Shown here in pieces: positions 6,830 through 13,174 of a stretch of 24,202 nucleotides of DNA. The position numbers and the translations under genes are program-made. The notes under the pieces were generated by a model. That model made no database searches. It saw only the letters and a program-made list of their open reading frames with translations, and was not told the origin of the DNA. Source of the stretch: DASYQD01 sp036005845 (lineage in GTDB: Bacteria; Acidobacteriota; Thermoanaerobaculia; Multivoradales; JAIOJS01); assembly GCA_036005845.1 (NCBI GenBank), contig DASYQD010000013.1, positions 1 through 24,202 on the forward strand. Direction: 5' to 3'. Within the stretch, counting starts at the first letter, position 1. Each line of letters begins with the position of its first letter.

Positions 6830-7190
6830 GTCGTCGCTCCTCTTTTTCTTGGTCCAGGAATGAAAAACGCTTCGATTCCGCAGACTACCATAGCAAATTA
6901 TTGGGTCTTCAGGAACGGTCTTCAGGAAGTCGTGTGGGTACCTGACGGTGCCGAGCTGACCCCTTGCACCCCGCCGCCACCAGCGCCGGCCCTGACGGGG
7001 CGCGCCTGGAGCGCCACAGCCCCGAGGCAGAGGTTCGCTCGCCGTTCCCTGGGCGCGACCGACGCTGACGGCGACGGGGCTCCGGGGCCAGAAGGAGCCA
7101 CTCTTCGGGGTTCTACTAGGCCCGGCGTGCAGGGATGACGTACTCCGTGATCCGGTCGCCGTTGCCCGCCATGCGCGGGAGCCTACCGCG
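6830..7190. other. Right-end noncoding region of the element
   Basis: About 360 bases. The first ~100 are AT-rich and hold the 13-bp tandem repeat and a possible minus-strand promoter. The rest is GC-rich, has no frame with a credible start, and contains no structure I can assign. An open frame at 6860-7138 lacks a ribosome site and looks random. Confidence 0.4.
6904..6929. repeat. Tandem 13-bp direct repeat (GGTCTTCAGGAAC/G)
   Basis: Two adjacent copies differ only at the last base. They lie 75-100 bases upstream of the four-cysteine gene on its promoter side, in the most AT-rich patch of the element. On the minus strand, TTCCTG (6910-6915) and TATGGT (6887-6892) are 17 bp apart and could be that gene's promoter. 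Confidence 0.6.
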
Positions 7191-7218
7191 CGGGCCGGAA
7201 ACTAACTAGGACACTACC
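7191..7218 (-). repeat. Right terminal inverted repeat
   Basis: The reverse complement begins GGTAGTGTCCTAGTTAGTTT and matches the left end perfectly for 21 bases, then CGGCCCG after a one-base indel. It marks the right end of the mobile element. Confidence 0.9.
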
Positions 7219-7226
7219 GCGCGCGC
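7219..7226. repeat. Candidate 8-bp target-site duplication, right copy
   Basis: GCGCGCGC directly follows the right inverted repeat and equals 3730-3737. Removing the element and one copy would rejoin the H1-like gene's hairpin to the upstream region of the DUF4920 gene. Confidence 0.5.
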
Positions 7227-7299
7227 CGATCGCTCGCGACCGCGCGTGCGGGCTGATAGCCTCCGTCTCTACACCAAGGCCGAGACGGAGAATTCGCCC

Positions 7300-7776
7300 A
7301 TGCGTCCACTGCACTCGTTCGCTGTCGCCGCCCTGCTCGCCGGCGCCATCGCCGTGCCGGCCTTCGCCGGCGGCGGCATCCACGTCGGCGGCGAGATGAC
7401 CGTCGCCGAGGCGACGCCGATCGCCGCCATCCTCGCCGCGCCTGCCGATCACGAAGGCAAGGTGGTGCGCGTCGAAGGCGAGGTCACCGGCGTCTGCAAG
7501 ATGCGCGGTTGCTGGATGGAGGTCGGCGACGACGCCGGTCACCACATCCGCATCGCGGTCGAGGACGGCGTGCTGGTCTTCCCCGCCGACGCCGCCGGCA
7601 AGCCCGCCTCGGTGCAGGGCAAGGTCGTCGTCAACGAGGTGTCGAAGGAGCGTTACGTCGAGTGGCGCAAGCACCTCGCCGAGGACGGCGGCGACGCCTT
7701 CGACGAGGCGAAGCTCGGCAACGGCCCCTACCGCATCGTCGAGATCGCCGGCACCGGCGCCACGATCGGCGGCTAG
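7300..7776 (+). CDS. Secreted DUF4920-like protein
   Basis: A 158-aa exported protein. Residues 1-21 form a signal peptide ending PAFA|GG. The mature part has alternating strands (KVVRVEGEVTGVCKMRGCWM, VQGKVVVNEVSKERYVEW) with a Cys pair in CKMRGCWMEV, the hallmark I associate with DUF4920, a small OB-like domain found mainly in Bacteroidota and Acidobacteriota. Function is not established; the cysteines may bind a ligand or metal. ATG 7300 follows GGAG at 7287-7290. A TAGCCT (7257-7262) could be its -10, giving a ~30-base leader. The gene lies immediately outside the mobile element, so its upstream promoter region was partly replaced by the insertion. Confidence 0.75.
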   Translation: MRPLHSFAVAALLAGAIAVPAFAGGGIHVGGEMTVAEATPIAAILAAPADHEGKVVRVEGEVTGVCKMRGCWMEVGDDAGHHIRIAVEDGVLVFPADAAGKPASVQGKVVVNEVSKERYVEWRKHLAEDGGDAFDEAKLGNGPYRIVEIAGTGATIGG

Positions 7777-7808
7777 CCGCAGCGCGGCTCACCGCGAGGT
7801 GAACGGGG

Positions 7809-9932
7809 CTACTTGGCGGCGGCGGCCGCCGCGGCGGGTGCCGGCAGCGGCGCGGCGACCGCGGCCGGCAAACCGACGCGCCGCGTGAGGTCTGCCCATC
7901 GCGGCTCGCCGCGCAGCGGGTCGAAAGCGCGGAGCACGCCCATCAGCACGACGAAGCGCGAGCGGTCGCGGTAGGCGGTCTCGAGCTCGTCGAGGGCGGC
8001 GGCGTGGTCGCCGAGGCCGACGTCGACGAGGGCGAAGGCGGCGGGTTGCACGCGGGTCGTCTCGTTGCGCTTCGCGAGCGCCGCGCGAACGGCGCGCGCT
8101 TCTTCCATGTGTCCCGCCCGCGCCAGGGTGTAGCCGAGGGCGCCACGCATGACACTGCTGTCGCCGGAGAGCTCGACCGCCTGCCGCGCTTCCTTCACCG
8201 CCTCGTCGTGCCGGCCCGCGGCGTCGAGCGCGAACGCCAGACCGAAGTGGGTGTATGGGAAGCGCGGGTCGAGCTCGAGCGTGCGCTCGAACTGCGCGAT
8301 CGCCTCGTCGTCCTGGCGCGCGAAGTAGAGGACGAAGCCGAGGTCGGCGTTGATCACCATCGACAACGGGTCGAGCCGCTGTGCGAGGCGCGCGTTGGCG
8401 ATCGCCTCGTCGTGGCGGCCGGTGGCGGAGAGCAGGTAGGCGTACCACTGCGGCGCCGTCGGGTAGCCGGGGTCGAGGCGCTGCGCTCGGCGGAAGCCTT
8501 CCTCGGCGTCGGCCCAGCTCCAGTCGTAGAGAAAGCGCGCGTAGGCGAGCGTGGTGTGCGCCTCGGCGAGATCGGGGTCGAGCCGCAGCGCTTCGCGCGC
8601 CTTGGCGATGGCGCGCGGGAAGGCGTCGCGCGGCGGCGTGTTGCCGTAAAGCGGCAGCAGCACCCAGCAGTCGGCGATGCCGGCGTGGGCGGCGGCGAAG
8701 GCGGGGTCGCGGGCGAGTGCGCCCTCGAAGTGGGTCATCGCCTTCTTGAGGTCGGCCTCGGTGCGGCGGTTCCAGAAGTAGCGGCCGCGCACGTACTCCT
8801 GGTAGGCCTCGGCGTCGGCCGTGCCGCGGTTTCCCGGCCGGTGCGGACGGCGGCCGGAAAGCTCGAGCGACAGCGCGTCGGCCACCTGCTCGGAGATGGC
8901 GTCCTGCACCGCGAAGGGATCGGTGTATACGGTCTCGAAGCTGCGCGCCCAGAGCGGCCGGCCGTCGTCGACGCGCAGCAGGCGCACCGAGACGCGCAGG
9001 CGGTCGCCCGAGCGCTGGAGCGAGCCGTCCATCACCGCGTCGACGCCCAACCGGCGGCCGATGCCGAGGGCGTCGCGCGGCGCCTCGCGCAGCTCCTGCA
9101 CGGCGCTCGTCGGGCGCACGACCAGCGGCTCGAGCTCGGAGAGGCGCGTGATCAGCGCATCGGCCATGGCGAGGCCGAGCACGTCGCCGTCGGCGGGCGG
9201 ATTGAGCGAGAGGAAGGGCAGCACGGCGAGCGAGCCGACGCGTAGCGCGCCGGGCGGCGCCGGCTCCCCCCGCCAGCGGGCGGCGATGGCGAGGAAGGCG
9301 GCGAGGAGCAGCAGCGCGCCGAGACCGGCGAGGAGCAGCGGCCGGCGGCGCGACTCGCCCGGCGGAGTGCGCGTGGCGGCACGGCGCTCGGGGCCCGTCC
9401 ACGGCGTCGCGGCGGCGCTCGTCATCCCGCTGCCGGCGCCGAGTCCGCCCCCGCCGCTCATTGCAGTCACCTGGGTGACTGAAGCCGCTCCCGCTAGCGC
9501 CGGCGTCGTGGCCCCGATCGCCGCAGCGGCGCCGCGAGAAGACTTCTCCATCACTGCCGCCACCGCCGCTTCGCCAATCGCGTGCTCGCCCGACAGCCGC
9601 TCCACCGGCATCGCGAACCGGTACCCCCGCCGCGGCACGGTGAGGATGTAGCTGCGCCCCTCGTCCCCCTCCGCCAGCACCTTGCGCAGGGTGTAGACGT
9701 TCTGCGACAGCACCGACTCCTCGACGAAGCGGTCGCGCCAGACGAGGGCGAGCAGCTCCTCCTTCGGCACCACCGCGCCCTCCGCTTCCACGAGGACGCG
9801 CAGCGTATCGAAGGCTTTAGGCGTCAGCGGCACCGGCTCGGCGCCGCGCCGCAGCTCCTGGAGCTGGAGGTCGAGACGGAACGGTCCGAAGGCGTAGCCG
9901 GCGGTCAAAGGCGGAGCCGCGGAAGCCTTCAT
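7809..9932 (-). CDS. Winged-helix/TPR transcriptional regulator (CadC-like, TolB/FlgO-type linker)
   Basis: A 707-aa membrane regulator. Residues ~12-112 form an OmpR/CadC-type winged helix (FGPFRLDLQLQELRRG, PKAFDTLRVLVE, VVPKEELLALVW, SVLSQNVYTLRKVL, VPRRGYRF). A Pro/Ala-rich linker leads to one membrane helix around 197-220 (PLLLAGLGALLLLAAFLAIA). Residues ~230-360 resemble the FlgO/TolB-N domain found in such proteins (VGSLAVLPFLSLNP, SELEPLVVRPTSAVQELRE, VDAVMDGSLQRSGDRLRVSV). The rest is a run of TPR units (DPAFAAAHAGIADCWVLL, LDPDLAEAHTTLAYARFLYD, DPRFPYTHFGLAFALDAAGR). The layout suggests a DNA-binding domain inside and a sensing domain outside. Eleven-bp direct repeats just upstream may be its own operator. 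It is divergent from the ECF sigma gene. Confidence 0.87.
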   Translation of the reverse strand: MKASAAPPLTAGYAFGPFRLDLQLQELRRGAEPVPLTPKAFDTLRVLVEAEGAVVPKEELLALVWRDRFVEESVLSQNVYTLRKVLAEGDEGRSYILTVPRRGYRFAMPVERLSGEHAIGEAAVAAVMEKSSRGAAAAIGATTPALAGAASVTQVTAMSGGGGLGAGSGMTSAAATPWTGPERRAATRTPPGESRRRPLLLAGLGALLLLAAFLAIAARWRGEPAPPGALRVGSLAVLPFLSLNPPADGDVLGLAMADALITRLSELEPLVVRPTSAVQELREAPRDALGIGRRLGVDAVMDGSLQRSGDRLRVSVRLLRVDDGRPLWARSFETVYTDPFAVQDAISEQVADALSLELSGRRPHRPGNRGTADAEAYQEYVRGRYFWNRRTEADLKKAMTHFEGALARDPAFAAAHAGIADCWVLLPLYGNTPPRDAFPRAIAKAREALRLDPDLAEAHTTLAYARFLYDWSWADAEEGFRRAQRLDPGYPTAPQWYAYLLSATGRHDEAIANARLAQRLDPLSMVINADLGFVLYFARQDDEAIAQFERTLELDPRFPYTHFGLAFALDAAGRHDEAVKEARQAVELSGDSSVMRGALGYTLARAGHMEEARAVRAALAKRNETTRVQPAAFALVDVGLGDHAAALDELETAYRDRSRFVVLMGVLRAFDPLRGEPRWADLTRRVGLPAAVAAPLPAPAAAAAAAK

Positions 9933-9937
9933 CGGAA

Positions 9938-9966
9938 TTTGAGGCCGTTTTGAGGAGCCATTGAAG
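9938..9966. promoter_or_regulatory. 11-bp-spaced direct repeats, candidate wHTH binding site
   Basis: TTTGAGG (9938-9944), TTTGAGG (9949-9955) and ATTGAAG (9960-9966) start exactly 11 bp apart. OmpR/PhoB-type winged helices bind heptamer repeats with this spacing (established). The repeats lie five bases before the wHTH-TPR start codon, so binding would block its expression. Confidence 0.45.
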
Positions 9967-10104
9967 ACCCGGGCGGCGACCGCCGCCTACGCTGCGCCGT
10001 AGCTCCCATGCATCGTCCGCCGAAGGTCGAGCGACGAGTCTAGCAGGCACCCAGATCGGCCAGATGACCCTCGGCGACACTCGAACACCCGAACGGAGGT
10101 CCCC

Positions 10105-10755
10105 GTGTTTCAGCTCTCCCCAGCCCACGACAGCATGGCTTTTCCGGTCCCCGTCTACCCGCTCGGCGCCGGCACCACCGCTGCCGAGGTTCCTTCCTCC
10201 CACAGCGACGCGCGGCTGCTCGACGCCATCGCGCAGGGCGACTCCGACGCCCTGGCGCTGCTCTTCGACCGCCACGGCGCCGCGGTGCTCGGCGTGCTCA
10301 CCCGCATGCTCGGCCGCGCCGGCGAGGCCGACGAGGTGCTGCAGGAGGTCTTCCTCTGGCTGTGGAAGCACCCGCGCCGCTACGACCCCAGCCGCTCGAG
10401 CCTGCGCGGCTGGCTGCTGGTGCTGGCGCGCTCGCGGGCGCTCGACGTGCTGCGCGCCGACCGCTCGCGGCGGGTGCGCGAGGAGGGCGTCGAGCGCGAG
10501 CGGCCCACCATCCACGAGCCGCTGCCGCTGCGCGATCTCGAGCAGCGCGAGGCCGAGCGCCGCCTGCAGCGCGCGCTCGGCATGCTGCCGGATGAACAGC
10601 GCCGCTGCATCGAGCTGGCGTTCTTCACCGGCCTGTCGCACAGCCAGATCGCGGCGCGGCTGCAGCAGCCGCTGGGCACGGTCAAGTCGCGCATCCAGCT
10701 CGGGATGGCGAAGCTGCGCGTGGCACTGGGCGGCCTGATGGCGGCGACGGCGTAG
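10105..10755 (+). CDS. ECF-family RNA polymerase sigma factor
   Basis: A 216-aa sigma-70 family protein. Region 2 spans about 45-115 (LLFDRHGAAVLGVLTRML, EADEVLQEVFLWLWKHPRRY, SSLRGWLLVLARSRALDVLR). Region 4 spans about 155-210 (LPDEQRRCIELAFFTGLSHS, QIAARLQQPLGTVKSRIQLG). There is no region 3, as in ECF factors. GTG 10105 follows GGAGG at 10095-10099 with ideal spacing, so I prefer it to ATG 10135. Neither neighbour looks like an anti-sigma factor. The genes on both sides are on the minus strand, so its control must come from elsewhere or from its promoter in the 172-base divergent region. No C-terminal extension is present. Confidence 0.92.
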   Translation: MFQLSPAHDSMAFPVPVYPLGAGTTAAEVPSSHSDARLLDAIAQGDSDALALLFDRHGAAVLGVLTRMLGRAGEADEVLQEVFLWLWKHPRRYDPSRSSLRGWLLVLARSRALDVLRADRSRRVREEGVERERPTIHEPLPLRDLEQREAERRLQRALGMLPDEQRRCIELAFFTGLSHSQIAARLQQPLGTVKSRIQLGMAKLRVALGGLMAATA

Positions 10756-10796
10756 GCCGCGCGGGTGGCGGCACCGGAGCAGAGAGCTCGCGCGGC
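10756..10796. terminator. Bidirectional hairpin between convergent genes
   Basis: GCCGCGCG (10756-10763) and CGCGCGGC (10789-10796) are perfectly complementary and fill the 41-base gap between the sigma and serine hydrolase stops exactly. There is no T-run on either side and the loop is long (25 bases). The placement supports a shared terminator. Confidence 0.4.
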
Positions 10797-12686
10797 TCAG
10801 TGCGCCGCGGGCCCGGCGCCGTCCTTCACCACGCGGCTGCCGTCCTCGGACGGTCCGTAGGGGCTCTTGAACTCGCGCTCGACGACCGGCGCGTTCGGGT
10901 CGTCGCCGGGCTCGCGCACCGCGGGCAGCACGAAGCGCGGCACCAGCGTGCCGGTGTAAGTGATCTGCGTGCGGCTGACGTAGTTGCCCGCCATGGTGGA
11001 GACGACGAGGTCGAGCTCGGGGACGACGACGACGGTCTGGCCGCCGGCGCCGCGGGCCGAGAACTGCCGCACCATGCGGTCCTTGTACGGATAGTCCTCG
11101 TTCCACCAGAAATAGCCGTAGTAGACGTTGCGCAGGTGGTACTGCTTGGCGCTCGCTTGCGCCACGAAGTCGCGGCTGAGGATGCGGCGGCCGTCCCAGA
11201 CGCCGTCGTCGAGCATGAGCTGGCCGAGCTTGAGGAAGTCGCGCGGCAGCAGGTTCACGCTGCCCCCGCCGTACGGGTTGCCGGCCGGGTCGAGGCCCCA
11301 CGAGCTGCGGCGGATGCGCATCGGCTCGCCCACCAGGCGCGAGAAGGTGTCGACGACGCTTTCGCCGGTCGCCTTCGCCACCATGCCCAGCGCGACGTTG
11401 GCGCTGGCGCTGCAGTAGATCGAGCGTTCGCCGGGAGCGAAAGCCATCGGCACGCCGAGCGTGTAGCGGTAGAAGTCGGGTTCCTCCTCCTGATTGGCGA
11501 TGTTCTCCTCGTTGCCCGGCGCCGCGTCGTTGGTGTCGTCGCAGAACCAGCCGGGCGACATGGTGAGCAGGTTCTCGAGCGTCATCGCGCGCTTCTTCGG
11601 CTCGAGGCCGTCGGGCATCCGGCCGCCGTTCATCACCTCGTAGACGCGGCTCTGCAGCGACAGCGGCGCGCCCGCCTGCATCGCCGCGCCGACGACGATC
11701 GAGGTGAGGCTCTTCGCCGCCGAGCGCGTGTCGTGGAGCTTGTGGCGATGATAGCCGTGGAAGTACTCCTCGAGCACCAGCTTGCCGTGGCGCGCGACGA
11801 GCAGCGCGTGGATCTGCGGCGCGTCGAGCGAGTCCATCGGCGCCTCGAGGAGACGCTGGACGAACGCCTCGATGCCGGCGCGGCTGATGTCCGCGTCCTC
11901 GAGCGTGCCGGTGGGCCAGCCGTCGTCGAGCTGCGGCGGCGGCAGGTAGGAGTAGTGCGCCGGCTGCTTGCCGCGCGGGTAGAAGTCGCTGTCGTCGCCG
12001 GCGCGTACGAAGTCGTAGTTGCCGCCGCGGTTGGCGAAGTAGAGGCTCATCGATTCGGGATCGGTCTGCAGCGTGCCGCGCGCGAGCTCGCGCTCCGGCT
12101 GGCCGGTGCGGCGGCCCATGAGGACGACGTTGTCGCCGTCGCGGACGAGGCGCTCGGCGCCGAGCTGGGTGCCGAGGTCGCGGTCGGGGTTGCGCATGAC
12201 GACGTCGAGCGAGCCGTCGGGCCGGCTGCGCGCCAGCAGAAACAGAGTGAACTCGTCCTCGGCCGGCGCGACGACGCCGCGCCAGCGATCGGGGCCGTCT
12301 GCTTCGAGGAGCACCGGCGACGCCGACCGGCTCCAGTTGAGCCGCGTGGCGGGGCGGATCCAGTGGCCACGAATGCGCTCCGTGCCGTCGAAGCGGCCGC
12401 GGAAGGCGCCCTGGTCGTTGGGCAGCTCGAAGCTCACCTCCGGCGGCTGCGAGCGGATCGGCACCACGCGTCCGACGATCTCGGCGACGTAGGAGCCGGC
12501 GACGCGCCGCACGAGCAGCGGGCCGCGGGCGTCGGGGCCGAAGCGCCGCTTGGCCACCCACAGGCCTCCGAGCTGGGCCGCGGACGGTGGCGAAGCTGGC
12601 GTAGCCGCGTCGCGTGACGAGGCGACCACCGCTGCCGAACCGATCAGGAATGTGAGGACGACGACGCGTCTCAGCCAGGTGCTCAT
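10797..12686 (-). CDS. Secreted serine hydrolase of the class C beta-lactamase/esterase family
   Basis: A 629-aa exported protein. Residues 1-23 are a signal peptide (LRRVVVLTFLIGSAAVVAS). Residues ~35-290 form an N-terminal beta-rich region unlike standard beta-lactamases. The catalytic domain begins near 300: S322-A-A-K325 in HDTRSAAKSLTSIVVG gives the nucleophile and lysine, and Y424 in RSIYCSASANVALG is the likely second-motif tyrosine. Later GAGGQTVVVVPELDLVV is the usual third region of this family (H/K-x-G replaced by G-G-Q). Such proteins are esterases, peptidases or penicillin-binding-like enzymes, and true beta-lactam resistance is not implied. A GGAGGAGG site precedes ATG 12686. 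A strong promoter with an overlapping dyad lies 46 bases upstream. Confidence 0.85.
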   Translation of the reverse strand: MSTWLRRVVVLTFLIGSAAVVASSRDAATPASPPSAAQLGGLWVAKRRFGPDARGPLLVRRVAGSYVAEIVGRVVPIRSQPPEVSFELPNDQGAFRGRFDGTERIRGHWIRPATRLNWSRSASPVLLEADGPDRWRGVVAPAEDEFTLFLLARSRPDGSLDVVMRNPDRDLGTQLGAERLVRDGDNVVLMGRRTGQPERELARGTLQTDPESMSLYFANRGGNYDFVRAGDDSDFYPRGKQPAHYSYLPPPQLDDGWPTGTLEDADISRAGIEAFVQRLLEAPMDSLDAPQIHALLVARHGKLVLEEYFHGYHRHKLHDTRSAAKSLTSIVVGAAMQAGAPLSLQSRVYEVMNGGRMPDGLEPKKRAMTLENLLTMSPGWFCDDTNDAAPGNEENIANQEEEPDFYRYTLGVPMAFAPGERSIYCSASANVALGMVAKATGESVVDTFSRLVGEPMRIRRSSWGLDPAGNPYGGGSVNLLPRDFLKLGQLMLDDGVWDGRRILSRDFVAQASAKQYHLRNVYYGYFWWNEDYPYKDRMVRQFSARGAGGQTVVVVPELDLVVSTMAGNYVSRTQITYTGTLVPRFVLPAVREPGDDPNAPVVEREFKSPYGPSEDGSRVVKDGAGPAAH

Positions 12687-12730
12687 GGATGGCCTCCTCC
12701 TCCGCCGGCAGCAGGCGCGGCGGCGTGGGC

Positions 12731-12759
12731 CACTATATCCACTTCGGTTATAGTGTCAA
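12731..12759 (-). promoter_or_regulatory. Serine hydrolase promoter overlapped by an AT-rich dyad operator
   Basis: On the minus strand TTGACA (12759-12754) and TATAGT (12737-12732) are separated by 16 bp. The same bases form an inverted repeat: CACTATA (12731-12737) and TATAGTG (12749-12755), extending to 9 of 10 matching positions with the adjacent bases, around a five-base centre. A dimeric repressor bound here would cover the whole promoter. The regulator is unknown; no repressor gene is adjacent. Confidence 0.6.
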
Positions 12760-12852
12760 CGCACATAAGCGCCGGGCCGCGTACCTCAAGATCTCGCCAG
12801 TGGAACAACGGCAGCCGCTGCCTCGTAGTCGCCTGCAGAGGAGGGTGCGCCC

Positions 12853-13128
12853 ATGCTCGAGCTGTTCGCCGCCGTGCTGGTGTTCGGCGTGGTCGTGGTG
12901 GTCCTCGGCCTCGTCGCCGGGATCGTCAAGCTGGTCTTGAAGGTGGCGCTGATCCCGGTCGCCCTGGCGCTGGTGGTCGTCAAAGTGGTGGCGATCGCCG
13001 TGCTGGCCGTCGTCGGCGTCGTGGTGATCGCCGCCGTCGGGTTGCCGCTGCTCGCGGTGGCGGCCGTGCTGGCGATCCCGCTGCTGCTGCTCGGCGGACT
13101 CGTCGCGGCGGTGAAACTGGTGATCTGA
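12853..13128 (+). CDS. Small valine-rich membrane protein
   Basis: A 91-aa protein that is almost entirely hydrophobic. It contains roughly three to four membrane-spanning stretches (AAVLVFGVVVVVLGLVAGIV, VALIPVALALVVVKVVAIAV, VLAVVGVVVIAAVGLPLLAV, LAIPLLLLGGLVAAVKLVI) separated only by single Lys residues or Pro/Gly. A GAGGAGG site (12838-12844) sits eight bases before ATG 12853. Valine content is very high and there are no polar loops. I do not recognise a functional family. A convergent hairpin separates it from the ADOP permease. Confidence 0.65.
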   Translation: MLELFAAVLVFGVVVVVLGLVAGIVKLVLKVALIPVALALVVVKVVAIAVLAVVGVVVIAAVGLPLLAVAAVLAIPLLLLGGLVAAVKLVI

Positions 13129-13144
13129 AGCGCGAGATTCGGCC

Positions 13145-13163
13145 CCGGCGATGCGCACGCCGG
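13145..13163. terminator. Hairpin between convergent genes
   Basis: CCGGCG (13145-13150) pairs with CGCCGG (13158-13163) around a seven-base loop in the 46-base gap between the valine-rich gene and the ADOP permease stop codons. The stem is short and has no T-run, so support is mainly positional. Confidence 0.3.
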
Positions 13164-13174
13164 CCGCGCCGCGG

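Larger units (their letters stand above)
3738..7218 (+). mobile_element. IS1-like insertion element with passenger genes (3.48 kb)
   Basis: Both ends carry the same sequence in inverted orientation: 21 identical bases beginning GGTAGTGTCC, then GGCCCG after a one-base indel. They are flanked by an 8-bp direct repeat GCGCGCGC. Inside is a DDE transposase (5180-6043) plus at least five other reading frames, hairpins and palindromes. Plain IS1 elements are about 0.8-1.2 kb; longer IS1-family members with passenger genes are known (I recall an ISMhu11-like group), so this would be a 'transporter IS'. The interior is less densely coding and less GC-extreme than the chromosome around it. The insertion separates the H1-like gene and its hairpin from the DUF4920 gene. 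Boundaries are seen in sequence; family assignment is inference from the transposase. Confidence 0.82.

Noticed and set aside
6860..7138. Plus-strand frame of 92 codons near the right end of the element
   Set aside because: No ribosome site or leaderless -10 at the right distance; the second half is Pro/Ala/Arg-rich like random GC-rich translation.
7120..7176. 18-aa minus-strand frame just inside the right inverted repeat, with TAGGCT upstream
   Set aside because: Too short to support, and its -10 to ATG distance (seven bases) only approximates the six-base pattern of the other genes.
3730..7226. Reading the flanking GCGCGCGC as part of 31-bp inverted repeats
   Set aside because: The octamer is palindromic, so it appears both as an inverted and a direct repeat. 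An end at GGT with an 8-bp duplication fits IS1-type elements better.
9817..12561. Long minus-strand frame (914 codons) spanning three genes
   Set aside because: It crosses the sigma factor and the intergenic region in an alternative frame, with arginine/alanine-rich nonsense composition.
10800..12617. 605-codon plus-strand frame opposite the serine hydrolase
   Set aside because: Antisense to a gene with catalytic motifs and a good start; low-complexity composition.
10797..12686. Calling the serine hydrolase an antibiotic-resistance beta-lactamase
   Set aside because: It has the SxxK motif, but also a long N-terminal domain and a divergent third motif. The family is dominated by esterases and peptidases.
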